Source: Bryobacterales bacterium (GTDB lineage: Bacteria; Acidobacteriota; Terriglobia; Bryobacterales; Bryobacteraceae). From it: a DNA stretch of 64,000 nt. The notes below the pieces were generated by a model, which was given only the letters and a program-made list of their open reading frames with translations, was not told the origin of the DNA and did not search any database. Location: positions 186,001 through 250,000 of the forward strand of contig JADJWL010000009.1 in the NCBI GenBank assembly GCA_016716385.1, given 5' to 3'. The translations under genes were made by a program, and so were the position numbers. Positions 33,508 to 42,124 of the stretch are shown one piece after another (position 1 is the stretch's first letter; each line of letters opens with the position of its first letter).

Positions 33508-33911
33508 TGGTCTGGTGTTGGTCCTTCGAATCGTACCGTGAACGCAGGGGATCCACCATTGATCATGCCACCGGATCGCCGCCTGGCACAACTTTTTTTG
33601 ACGATGAAAATAACCGGGTTAGAGGACAGTCGAACTCAGGCTGAATCCTCTGTAACTTCCTCAAACCACTACCACATTATACTTGGATCAATGAACGTCT
33701 GTTAATTCTTCATCCCCTACCGAAGCCGTCGTATCACCCGATATTTTTCTTGACATTGAAAGTTGATCGGTGGTACCAAAGAACAATCACCAATGCACAA
33801 CGGGTCAGACGGTCGCACTGAGGCGGCCCCGCAAGCGAGGTAGCCGGCCACGGCCGCGACGCGTGTGACTGGCGGTGCTGGGGCCAAATTTGCTTCTTGA
33901 AGGGGTTGTCG
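33508..33911. promoter_or_regulatory. divergent regulatory region between ROK copy 1 and receptor copy 1
   Basis: About 400 bases with no convincing gene and a lower GC content than the flanks. A TTGACA box (33750-33755) within ATTTTTCTTGACA matches the corresponding box before receptor copy 2, but the sequence 16 bases downstream (GGTACC) is a poor -10, so this promoter may be weaker. A T-rich tract (CAACTTTTTTTGACGATGAA, from about 33589) resembles one before copy 2 and could belong to a ROK operator; that is an inference. Confidence 0.5.
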
Positions 33912-33930
33912 ATGTTTACTAGAGGTCACT

Positions 33931-36900
33931 TTGTCCGTTCTCACTGGGGGCTCACGCTCGCCTTGGCGCTGTCTCGCGGTCCTGGCGATGTGTCCGTTCG
34001 CGTCCCATGCACAAACCGATCAGGCAACTCTCCGCGGCAACGCTCTCGATCAGACGGGAGCTGCGATTCCGGATGTGACCGTCACACTGGTAAGCGCGGC
34101 TACTGGCGTCACACGAACCACAAAGACGAATGCGACGGGAATCTACGAACTCCCATATATCGTTCCAGGTACGTACCGCCTGACGGCGGAAGCGCCTGGG
34201 TTCAAGACCTTCGTTGCCACGGATATCGCGATGTCCGCCCGCGAAACGCGCCGGCTCGACATTTCGCTGGAACTTGGCACCGTGGGTACTGAAGTGACAG
34301 TCTCGGCCGGCGCGGCGGTGATCGCGACTGAAGGCAGCCAGATCGCCGGTGGCTTCGAGCAGACCGCCTACGTGAACAGCCCGCTGAGCCAGAGCTTCTT
34401 CCCGCAGGCGTACATGACCACGCTGCCGAACATCCAAACGAACAACGGCGGCTGGGGACTGCGGTTCGCCGGTCAGCCGAGCAACCAGACGGTACAGGCG
34501 ATGGACGGCGTACCCAACGATGGCGTCCTGAACCTCGTGAACAACATGCAGGACTTCGAGGAGTTGCAGGTTGTTGCGGTGAACAACTCGGCTGAGTATA
34601 GCCGGGTAGCCAACTTCACCATGGCGGGCCGGCAGGGGACCAACGAGTTCCACGGCCGCGTGTACTACGACGTCACTAACTCGGCGCTCAACGCGAGGAA
34701 GTTCTTCGATCCCCGCCGCATCCCGTTCAAGCAGCACCAAGGCGGCCTCAACGTCCACGGCCCAGTGATCAAGAACAAGACGTTCTTCTACTTCGGTTAC
34801 AGCCTCACGCGGATTCCGTCGACGACATTCTTCAACCGGAATACTGCGCCGGACGCCTTCCGGGATGGTGACTTCTCCCTGCTGCAGCGACAGACCAACC
34901 CGGTGCAGCTTCGGGACCCGCTCTCCGGCCAGCCCTTCGCGAACAATCAGTTGCCCCGGTCCAGGTTCAACCCTCTCAGCCAACGGGTTCAGGACAACTA
35001 CATTCCGCGTCCTAACCAAGGCGGTCCGGATCTACGCCAGAACAACTACGGGTTCACGCACCCGTGGCCGACGGATATCTTGAAGTGGGATTCGGTCACT
35101 ACACGCATCGACCACAACTTCGGCGAGAAGAATCAGCTCTTTGGCCGGTTCATCAACCGCCTCACTCCCTACGTGTTGGCCGGAACGTTTCCCAACGTCG
35201 GCACCTGGACCAGGGATCGTGACCACCATTCGATCGTGATCAGCGACACTCACATGTTCACACCCAATTTGATCAACACATTCCGCTGGGGATGGATCAA
35301 AGACTACTTCATCGATGGGACGACGATTGACGGGTTCACGCCCGTGACTGGCGATCAGGTTGTCCAGGACATCGGTCTCCAGGGCGTCAACCCGCAGGGG
35401 CTGAGCCAGATGGGCTTCCCGGTGATGAACATCGTGGGCCTGACCAATATCCGGCAACAGCCGGGCGGCGTGAATCTGGACCGGCGGGACTTCGCCTACG
35501 CGAACTCCACTACCTGGACGACGGGTAGCCACGTTATCAAATTTGGCGGCGAACTCCGCACCTTCAGAGACTTCAACGGCGGCGTACCTGAGGGCAACTA
35601 CGGCAGCTTCCAGTTCAACGGCAGCCTGAGCGGAGAAGCATATGCGGACTTCCTGCTTGGCTTCCCCTTCCAGAGCACACGCTTGGATCCATTCATCAAC
35701 AGGACCCGGAACGCGTCCGAGCTGGGGCTTTACATCACCGACACGTACAAGGTGAGCCGGAAGCTGACCCTTGACTATGGCCTGCGCTGGGACTTCTTTG
35801 GCGCCTCGAAGTACAAGGACCAGCGGCAGTTCAACTGGGACCGCGCGACGGGCGACATCATCGTCCCGCAGGAAGTCCTGGGCAACATCAGCCCCCTCTA
35901 CCCCTCGAACATCAACATTCGAGCGGGAAATCCGGTGCCGGAGTCGGCTCGGGACAATATCCGACCCCGCATCGGCGTGGCATACCGCCTGCGGGATGAT
36001 TTCGTCCTGCGCGGCGGGTTCGGCGCTTACACCGAGACGCTCGGCAATTTCGCCCGGATCCAGACGGGTGGGCCATTCCAGATTGCAGAGACGTACTTCA
36101 ATTCGATCACGAACGGTCGACCCGAACTGTCGTTCCCGAACCCGTTTCCGACGACTTTGGCCGGGGCAGCCATTCCGTCACAGAGCACCAATGGCTTCCC
36201 GGACCGCACCGACAATGGCGTGATCTACCAGTTCAACGTCAGCCTCGAGAAGCAGTTTGGATCGCTCGGTACACGCGCATCGTACATCGGCTCACGCAGC
36301 CGCGGCCTGAACTTCGACATGATGATCAACAAGCCGGAAGCGAGCACGATCGCGTTCACCCAGGCGCGCCGGCCGTTCAACCAGTTCGTCAACATCAATT
36401 ACGCGTTCAACGATGGCCGCTCCAACTACGACTCGTTCCAGATCGAGTTGACCAAGAAAGCGGGACAGTTCACGTTCAACGGGCATTACACCCTGGCGAG
36501 CAACATGTCCGACTTCCTGAACCGTCAGGACCCCTACAACTACAAGTTCTGGAACCGGGACGACTTCACGTCACGCAACCGCGTGGTCGTGACGACGACG
36601 TGGGACATTCCCGTGGGCAAAGGGAAGCAGTTCTTGACGGATGCTCCGCGGGGTGTGGATCTCCTCCTCGGTGGTTGGCAGCTATCGACGATCAGTTACT
36701 TCCAGAGCGGCGCATTCTTCTCGCCGGCGTTCACCGGCGCCGACCCTTCCCGGACCAACACGTTCGGTGGTCTGCCGGACCGGATCGGGGACGGCAACCT
36801 GTCGCGCGACGAACGGACGATTGAGCGGTGGTTTGACGCCTCGGCCTTTGTTGCACCGCCAGTCGGGCGCTTTGGCAACAGCGGCGTAAACATCCTGGAA

Positions 36901-37143
36901 GGGCCGGGCTTGAACCTGCACCACTTGAGCGCCATCAAGTCCTTTGCGATTACCGAGCGCGTCAGCTTTAACTTCCAGGCAATGTTCTCCGACGTTTTCA
37001 ACCGGCCGCACTTCGGGTTCCCGAACTCGAACATCACGGTGCCGGCGCAGGTCGGCCGCATCGGAGCCATCCGGGACGGCACAGGTGGACGCGAGCGCTC
37101 CGGAGGCCGCGAGGTCCTCGGCCGCTTCCGCATCGATTTCTAA
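33931..37143 (+). CDS. Oar-like TonB-dependent receptor (copy 1), signal peptide frameshifted
   Basis: About 1070 residues, an outer-membrane protein. After the signal (ending ASHAQ) comes a carboxypeptidase-regulatory-like domain (TLRGNALDQTGAAIPDVTVT, ELPYIVPGTYRLTAEAPGFK), then a plug and a 22-strand-type barrel with aromatic girdles, ending in LGRFRIDF with a terminal phenylalanine as needed for barrel assembly. By comparison with copy 2, the true start is ATG 33912, preceded by AAGGGG at the same spacing as AAGGAG in copy 2. In that frame the signal reads MFTRGHFVRSHWGLTLALAL and, if one extra T near 33972 is removed, runs on as LAVLAMCPFASHAQ. The open frame can otherwise only use TTG 33931. 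Such receptors import large or scarce ligands with TonB energy; no ligand is known. A terminator follows. Confidence 0.88.
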   Translation: MSVLTGGSRSPWRCLAVLAMCPFASHAQTDQATLRGNALDQTGAAIPDVTVTLVSAATGVTRTTKTNATGIYELPYIVPGTYRLTAEAPGFKTFVATDIAMSARETRRLDISLELGTVGTEVTVSAGAAVIATEGSQIAGGFEQTAYVNSPLSQSFFPQAYMTTLPNIQTNNGGWGLRFAGQPSNQTVQAMDGVPNDGVLNLVNNMQDFEELQVVAVNNSAEYSRVANFTMAGRQGTNEFHGRVYYDVTNSALNARKFFDPRRIPFKQHQGGLNVHGPVIKNKTFFYFGYSLTRIPSTTFFNRNTAPDAFRDGDFSLLQRQTNPVQLRDPLSGQPFANNQLPRSRFNPLSQRVQDNYIPRPNQGGPDLRQNNYGFTHPWPTDILKWDSVTTRIDHNFGEKNQLFGRFINRLTPYVLAGTFPNVGTWTRDRDHHSIVISDTHMFTPNLINTFRWGWIKDYFIDGTTIDGFTPVTGDQVVQDIGLQGVNPQGLSQMGFPVMNIVGLTNIRQQPGGVNLDRRDFAYANSTTWTTGSHVIKFGGELRTFRDFNGGVPEGNYGSFQFNGSLSGEAYADFLLGFPFQSTRLDPFINRTRNASELGLYITDTYKVSRKLTLDYGLRWDFFGASKYKDQRQFNWDRATGDIIVPQEVLGNISPLYPSNINIRAGNPVPESARDNIRPRIGVAYRLRDDFVLRGGFGAYTETLGNFARIQTGGPFQIAETYFNSITNGRPELSFPNPFPTTLAGAAIPSQSTNGFPDRTDNGVIYQFNVSLEKQFGSLGTRASYIGSRSRGLNFDMMINKPEASTIAFTQARRPFNQFVNINYAFNDGRSNYDSFQIELTKKAGQFTFNGHYTLASNMSDFLNRQDPYNYKFWNRDDFTSRNRVVVTTTWDIPVGKGKQFLTDAPRGVDLLLGGWQLSTISYFQSGAFFSPAFTGADPSRTNTFGGLPDRIGDGNLSRDERTIERWFDASAFVAPPVGRFGNSGVNILEGPGLNLHHLSAIKSFAITERVSFNFQAMFSDVFNRPHFGFPNSNITVPAQVGRIGAIRDGTGGRERSGGREVLGRFRIDF

Positions 37144-37168
37144 GCGTTTTCCTCCATCGCACCCTGTG

Positions 37169-37204
37169 GGCGGGAGCCATCACTGATGGCCCCCGCCTTT
37201 TTTT
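37169..37204 (+). terminator. intrinsic terminator after receptor copy 1
   Basis: A strong hairpin: GGCGGG-A-GCCATC, loop ACT, GATGGC-C-CCCGCC, followed by seven T. It begins 26 bases after the receptor stop and overlaps the last codon of the ROK copy 2 gene. The same segment is homologous to the 5' coding end of ceramidase-like gene 1 (shared 18-mer TTCCTCCATCGCACCCTG at 37149-37166 and 42146-42163). Confidence 0.88.
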
Positions 37205-38424
37205 ATCGCGCCGTTAGCGCCGCAACCCGCCCATGGCGCATCACGAGGGGCGTGCAGATGGTACGTAGAAGCGGACCGTCCTCCAGGGACTTGCGGAGGG
37301 CGAGTGATGCCGCGCCCTTCAGGCGGATATCGAGGCCCAGACCGCTCATGACGATCTTGAGATCCTCGGTCAAGTTCGGTAGTACGTAGTGCCGTAACGC
37401 CCTCCGCACGATAGGAAGCAGAACATCCTCCGCCCCCAGCACATCGCCGCCCAACACGATGATCTCGGGGTTCAGGAGATTGACGGCGTGCGATAGTGCC
37501 AAGCCAATAGCATCTCCGGCGCGTTCGATGACGGCCATGGCCGCCAAGTCCCCTTGGCGGGCCCGCTCGAACACTTCCTTAACGCCCAAACCGGCGGAAC
37601 GTCTCCCGCGAAGACCTGCCCGCGCGAGATACTGCCGGACGATGTTGGGACTCGATGCGATTGCCTCCAGGCACCCGCGGGCGCCGCAGCCACAGCGGTC
37701 GCCGGCGTTCGGGTCGACCTTGCAATGGCCAAGTTCGCCGGCCATTGCATGCCACCCGCCCACGGGCTTGCCGTCCAGGAACATGCCGAGGCCGATGCCG
37801 CGTTCGATGATCAGAAACAAGCCGCTCTTGTGGTCCTGCGCCCTGCCGAGCCACCTCTCAGCGAGCACGCAACTGTGCTTGTCCGGCTCAAAATAGACGG
37901 GCAGGTCAATGGACGTTGTGATCGCCTCGCGGATCGGGAAGTCGCGCCAACCAAGGTTGAAGGCGGTCAGGCGCCTCGTCGTCAAGCAGCCCGGGATAGC
38001 TCACTCCGACCGCTACGACGCGCTCGCGCTGCAGCGGATCCAACTCCCGCATCACCCGCCGGATTCCGCCAACGACTTTGCTGGCATCCAGAGGCTGGCC
38101 GAACTCGAGTTCCTCCTCCCAACGGTAACGGATGTCGCCGACACAGTTCGAGAGGGCGAACCGGATTCGAAGTCCCTCCAGGTCGACCCCAACGAAGTAC
38201 GCGGCTTCGCCGTTTAGGGTGAAGACTTCCCTCCTTCTTCCGCCGTTGGAGTGCAGTTCACCGACCTTGAGGATTGAGCCCGCCGACAGCAGTTGGCGCA
38301 GGGCAAGACTGATACTGGCGGCGTTCAGCCCCGTGAGTTCAACGATATCGCGCCGCGTCAGGGTGCGGCGCTGGTACAGGCTCAGGACGATGTCCCGCAG
38401 CCACTGGTCAGCGATGGTAGGCAT
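37203..38424 (-). pseudogene. ROK-family regulator (copy 2), interrupted by a frameshift
   Basis: Two overlapping open frames together cover the full ROK protein. The upstream one (start 38424, MPTIADQWLRDIVLSLYQ) holds the winged helix and the first half of the ROK fold, ending at GVSYPGLLDDE. The second (from about 37978 down to 37203) resumes at RLTAFNLGWRDFPIREAI and contains the zinc site (GHCKVDPNAGDRCGCGARGC). Comparison with copy 1 (LLDEEGRLTAFN) shows the break near 37976-37982: a glycine codon is short by two bases, or there is one extra. Outside the break the sequence is intact and highly similar to copy 1. It may be a sequencing error or a recent inactivation. Confidence 0.85.
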
Positions 38425-38872
38425 GGCTGCCACTCCGCGCGGTCAGATGTCGCATCCAGGTGTCGTCGTTCCCGCATCCATGCCGCCTTCGCGTGACGAC
38501 AGGCTGGAAAGGTCCATGATGCCATCGATCGATTGACTTCGGCAACTTTGTTTGCCGATCAAATTTTCCACAGTGTAGTCATCAAGGCACCAATACGGTG
38601 ATCGAAATAGTTGCTAAACTACTGATTACACTAGGTCTTTGTCTCGCAACAACACCACCGTGGCGACACGTGATCACCTCTGTCGATCTCCGAAGACATG
38701 TCATTTTTCTCTTGACACTGAAATGTGCTCAATGATAATTCTTTAAGACATGCTCAACAGGGTCCGGCGGGGATCGTCCACGCCGCAACGAAGAGGCCTG
38801 CCTTCCATGATGAACGCCGCGACGCCAGTCCTGGGTTGGGGCAACAAGAACTTCAAGCCGAAGGAGTCAACG
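38425..38872. promoter_or_regulatory. divergent regulatory region between ROK copy 2 and receptor copy 2
   Basis: About 450 bases with no supported gene, AT-richer than its surroundings. It holds the receptor promoter (separate entry), an imperfect palindrome GGCAACTTTGTTTGCC near 38541-38556 that could be an operator, and a leader of about 125 bases before the receptor ATG. The palindrome lies in a T-rich tract with partial similarity to one before copy 1. Which element the ROK protein binds cannot be told by eye. Confidence 0.5.
38712..38739 (+). promoter_or_regulatory. sigma-70-type promoter for receptor copy 2
   Basis: TTGACA (38712-38717) and GATAAT (38734-38739) are separated by 16 bases, a good match to the housekeeping consensus. 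The -35 box lies in a context (ATTTTTCTCTTGACACTGAAA) also seen before receptor copy 1. Transcription from here would give a 5' leader of about 125 bases. Confidence 0.6.
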
Positions 38873-41800
38873 ATGTCCGCTCGAACGATCTCCACAACAA
38901 TTCGATCCGCGGCGGCATTCGCCGCCTGCTGGGTCGTCGTCGCTTCTGTTCCGTTTCTTGCGCACGCTCAGACGGATCAGGCCACCTTGCGCGGCAACGC
39001 GCTGGATCCGACGGGTGCGGCGATTCCAGACGTGACCGTCACCTTGGTGAGCGCCACCACGGGTATCACCCGTTCGACAAAGACGGGAGCGACCGGAACG
39101 TACGAGATTCCCTACATCGTTCCAGGCGGCTACCGGCTGACGGCCGAGGCGCCCGGATTCAAGACCTTTATTGCCACCGACATCGCGATGTCGGCCCGCG
39201 AAACGCGCCGCCTCGACATCACGCTCGAACTGGGCACCGTCGGAACCGAAGTCACCGTGTCCGCCGGAGCAGCGGTCATCGCGACCGAGGGCAGCCAGAT
39301 CGCCGGAGGCTTCCAGCAGGACGCCTACGTCAATAGTCCGCTCAGCCAGAGCTTCTTCCCGCAGGCCTACATGACCACGCTGCCCAACATCCAGACGAAC
39401 ATGGGCGGTTGGGGCCTTCGGTTCGCAGGACAACCGAGCAACCAGACCGTGCAGTCGATGGATGGGGTTCCGAATGACGGCGTGTTGAACCTGGTCAACA
39501 ACATGCAAGACTTCGAAGAACTGCAGGTCGTCGCCGTCAACAACTCGGCGGAGTACAGCCGGGTTGCCAACTTCACGATGGCAGGCCGGCAGGGGACCAA
39601 CGAGTTCCATGGGCGCGTCTATTACGACGTCAACAACTCGGCGTTGAACGCCCGGAGGTTCTTCGATCCCCGGCGCATTCCGTTCAAGCGCCACCAGGCA
39701 GGATTCAACGTCAACGGACCCGTGATCCGGAACAAAACGTTCTTCTATTTCGGCTACAGCCTGAACCGCATCCCATCGTCAACGTTCTTCAACCGTAACG
39801 TTGCGCCCGATGCCTTTCGCGATGGCGACTTCTCCCAGTTGCTGCAACAGGCGACCCCGCGACAACTCCTGGATCCCCTCAGCGGACAGCCCTTCGCCAA
39901 CAACCAGATCCCCCGTTCCCGGTTCAATTCAATTTCCCAGCGGGTTCAGGACAATTTCATCCCGCGCCCGAATCAAGGTGCGCCAGGGCTCCGTCAGAAC
40001 AACTATGGCTTCACCCACCCCTGGCCGACCGACATTCTCAAGTGGGACTCGATCACAGCCCGAATCGACCACAACTTCGGCGAGAAGAACCAGCTCTTTG
40101 GACGCTTCATCAACCGATTGACACCCTATGTGCTGGCCGGCTCGTTCCCGAACGTCGGAACCTGGACGCGGGAGCGCGACCACCATTCGATTGTCATCAG
40201 CGATACGCATATGTTCAGCCCGAACCTGATCAACACCTTCCGGTGGGGCTGGATCAAGGACTATTTCATCGACGGCACAACCGTCGACGGCTTCACCCCC
40301 GTAACCGGGGACCAAGTCGTTCAGGACCTTGGCCTGCAGGGCGTGAATCCCCAGGGGTTCAGCGCAATGGGCTTTCCTCGGATGGATATCGTCGGACTCA
40401 CGACACTGCGCCAGCAGCCCGGCGGCGTGAACCTGGACCGAAATGATTTCGCCTATGCCAATTCGACAACGTGGACAACTGGCAGTCATGTGGTGAAGTT
40501 CGGTGTCGACCTCCGAACCTTCAACGACTTCAACGGCGGGATTCCAGAGGGTAACTACGGTAGTTTTAACTTCAATGGAAGTCTGACTGGTGAAGGGTAC
40601 GCCGACTTCCTGCTCGGTCTGCCGTTCAGTAGTACCCGCCTCGACCCGTTTACGAACAGGACGCGGACGGCGTATGAACTCGGTCTATACTTGACAGACA
40701 CATTCAAAGTGTCCCGCAAACTCACGTTGGATTATGGCTTGCGGTGGGACTACTTCGGAGCGTCGAAGTACAAGGACCAGCGTCAGTTCAACTGGGACCG
40801 TGCCACCGGCGACGTCGTTGTTCCGCAAGAAGTGCTTGGCGTTATCAGCCCGCTCTATCCGTCGACCATCAACGTTCGCGGGGGAGACCCGATTCCTCGC
40901 TCGGCCCGCGACAACATCCGGCCTCGCATCGGTGTGGCCTATCGCCTAAGAGACGACTTCGTCCTCCGCGGCGGCTTTGGCGCCTATACCGAAACTCTGG
41001 GCAACTTCGCGCGTATTCAAACGGGCGGCCCGTTCCAGATTGCCGAAACCTATTTCAACGAGATCGTTGGCGGCCAACCGTCTCTATCGTTCCCGAACCC
41101 GTTCCCGACAAGCTTGGCAGGCGCTGCGATTCCCTCTCAGAGCATTGCCGGGTTCCCGGATCAAACCGACAACGGTGTGATCTACCAGTTCAACGTGAGT
41201 CTGGAAAAGCAGTTTGGATCTCTAGGCACGCGCATGTCCTATATCGGCTCACGCAGTCGCGGGATCAACTACAACCTGAGCATCAACAAGCCGGAGCCAA
41301 GCCTGATTCCGTTCACTCAGTCCAGACGGCCCTTCAATCAGTTCGTGAACATCAATTACGCTCTGAACGACGGCCGGGCCAACTATGACTCGTTCCAGAT
41401 CGAGCTCACGAAGAAGATGGGGATGTTCACCTTCAACGGCCACTACACGCTGGCCAACAACATGGCCGACAACCTCAACCTGCAGAACCCATACGACTAC
41501 AAGTTTTGGAACCGGGACGCCTTTACGTCCCGGAACCGCGCGGTAATCACGACCAACTGGGAGATTCCGGTTGGCCGCGGCAAGATGTTTATGGCCGATG
41601 CCCCGCGCGGCATTGATCTCGTCCTGGGCGGCTGGCAGATGTCGACCATCAGCTACTTCCAGAGCGGCCAGTATTTCTCTCCCAGTTTCACCGGAGCTGA
41701 TCCCTCGCGCACGAACACATTCGGAGGATTGCCCGATCGCGTTGGTGATGGAAATCTACCTCGTGGAGATCGCGACATCAGCCGGTGGTTCGACGCCTCC

Positions 41801-42100
41801 GCGTTCGTCGCGCCACCCGCCGGCCGGTTTGGAAACTCCGGGGTAAACGTGCTCCAGGGTCCCGGAATGAACCTGCACCATTTAAGTCTGATCAAGGAAT
41901 TCGCCTTGACCGAGAGGGTCATGTTTAATTTTCAGGGCATGTTCTCCAACGTATTTAACACGCCGCACTTCGCCTTCCCGAATACCAACATCACGGTACC
42001 GGGACAGGTGAGCCGGATCGGCGCAATGATGGGCGGGGACGGCGGTCGCGAACGCTCCGCCTCCCGTGAAATCCTGGGCCGCTTCCGTATCGACTTCTGA
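38873..42100 (+). CDS. Oar-like TonB-dependent receptor (copy 2)
   Basis: A 1075-residue outer-membrane receptor. The start at 38873 has AAGGAG six bases upstream and gives a clean signal (MSARTISTTIRSAAAFAACW ... LAHAQ). The regulatory-like domain (TLRGNALDPTGAAIPDVTVT), plug region and barrel follow copy 1 closely along the whole length, ending LGRFRIDF. I judge the two to be well above 80 percent identical. No clear TonB box was found, which is common in this family. Only 24 bases separate its stop from ceramidase-like gene 1, so it may be the uptake component of that run, subject to the terminator embedded in gene 1. Confidence 0.92.
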   Translation: MSARTISTTIRSAAAFAACWVVVASVPFLAHAQTDQATLRGNALDPTGAAIPDVTVTLVSATTGITRSTKTGATGTYEIPYIVPGGYRLTAEAPGFKTFIATDIAMSARETRRLDITLELGTVGTEVTVSAGAAVIATEGSQIAGGFQQDAYVNSPLSQSFFPQAYMTTLPNIQTNMGGWGLRFAGQPSNQTVQSMDGVPNDGVLNLVNNMQDFEELQVVAVNNSAEYSRVANFTMAGRQGTNEFHGRVYYDVNNSALNARRFFDPRRIPFKRHQAGFNVNGPVIRNKTFFYFGYSLNRIPSSTFFNRNVAPDAFRDGDFSQLLQQATPRQLLDPLSGQPFANNQIPRSRFNSISQRVQDNFIPRPNQGAPGLRQNNYGFTHPWPTDILKWDSITARIDHNFGEKNQLFGRFINRLTPYVLAGSFPNVGTWTRERDHHSIVISDTHMFSPNLINTFRWGWIKDYFIDGTTVDGFTPVTGDQVVQDLGLQGVNPQGFSAMGFPRMDIVGLTTLRQQPGGVNLDRNDFAYANSTTWTTGSHVVKFGVDLRTFNDFNGGIPEGNYGSFNFNGSLTGEGYADFLLGLPFSSTRLDPFTNRTRTAYELGLYLTDTFKVSRKLTLDYGLRWDYFGASKYKDQRQFNWDRATGDVVVPQEVLGVISPLYPSTINVRGGDPIPRSARDNIRPRIGVAYRLRDDFVLRGGFGAYTETLGNFARIQTGGPFQIAETYFNEIVGGQPSLSFPNPFPTSLAGAAIPSQSIAGFPDQTDNGVIYQFNVSLEKQFGSLGTRMSYIGSRSRGINYNLSINKPEPSLIPFTQSRRPFNQFVNINYALNDGRANYDSFQIELTKKMGMFTFNGHYTLANNMADNLNLQNPYDYKFWNRDAFTSRNRAVITTNWEIPVGRGKMFMADAPRGIDLVLGGWQMSTISYFQSGQYFSPSFTGADPSRTNTFGGLPDRVGDGNLPRGDRDISRWFDASAFVAPPAGRFGNSGVNVLQGPGMNLHHLSLIKEFALTERVMFNFQGMFSNVFNTPHFAFPNTNITVPGQVSRIGAMMGGDGGRERSASREILGRFRIDF

Positions 42101-42124
42101 ATCCGGTCCAGCTACGCTGTAGCA

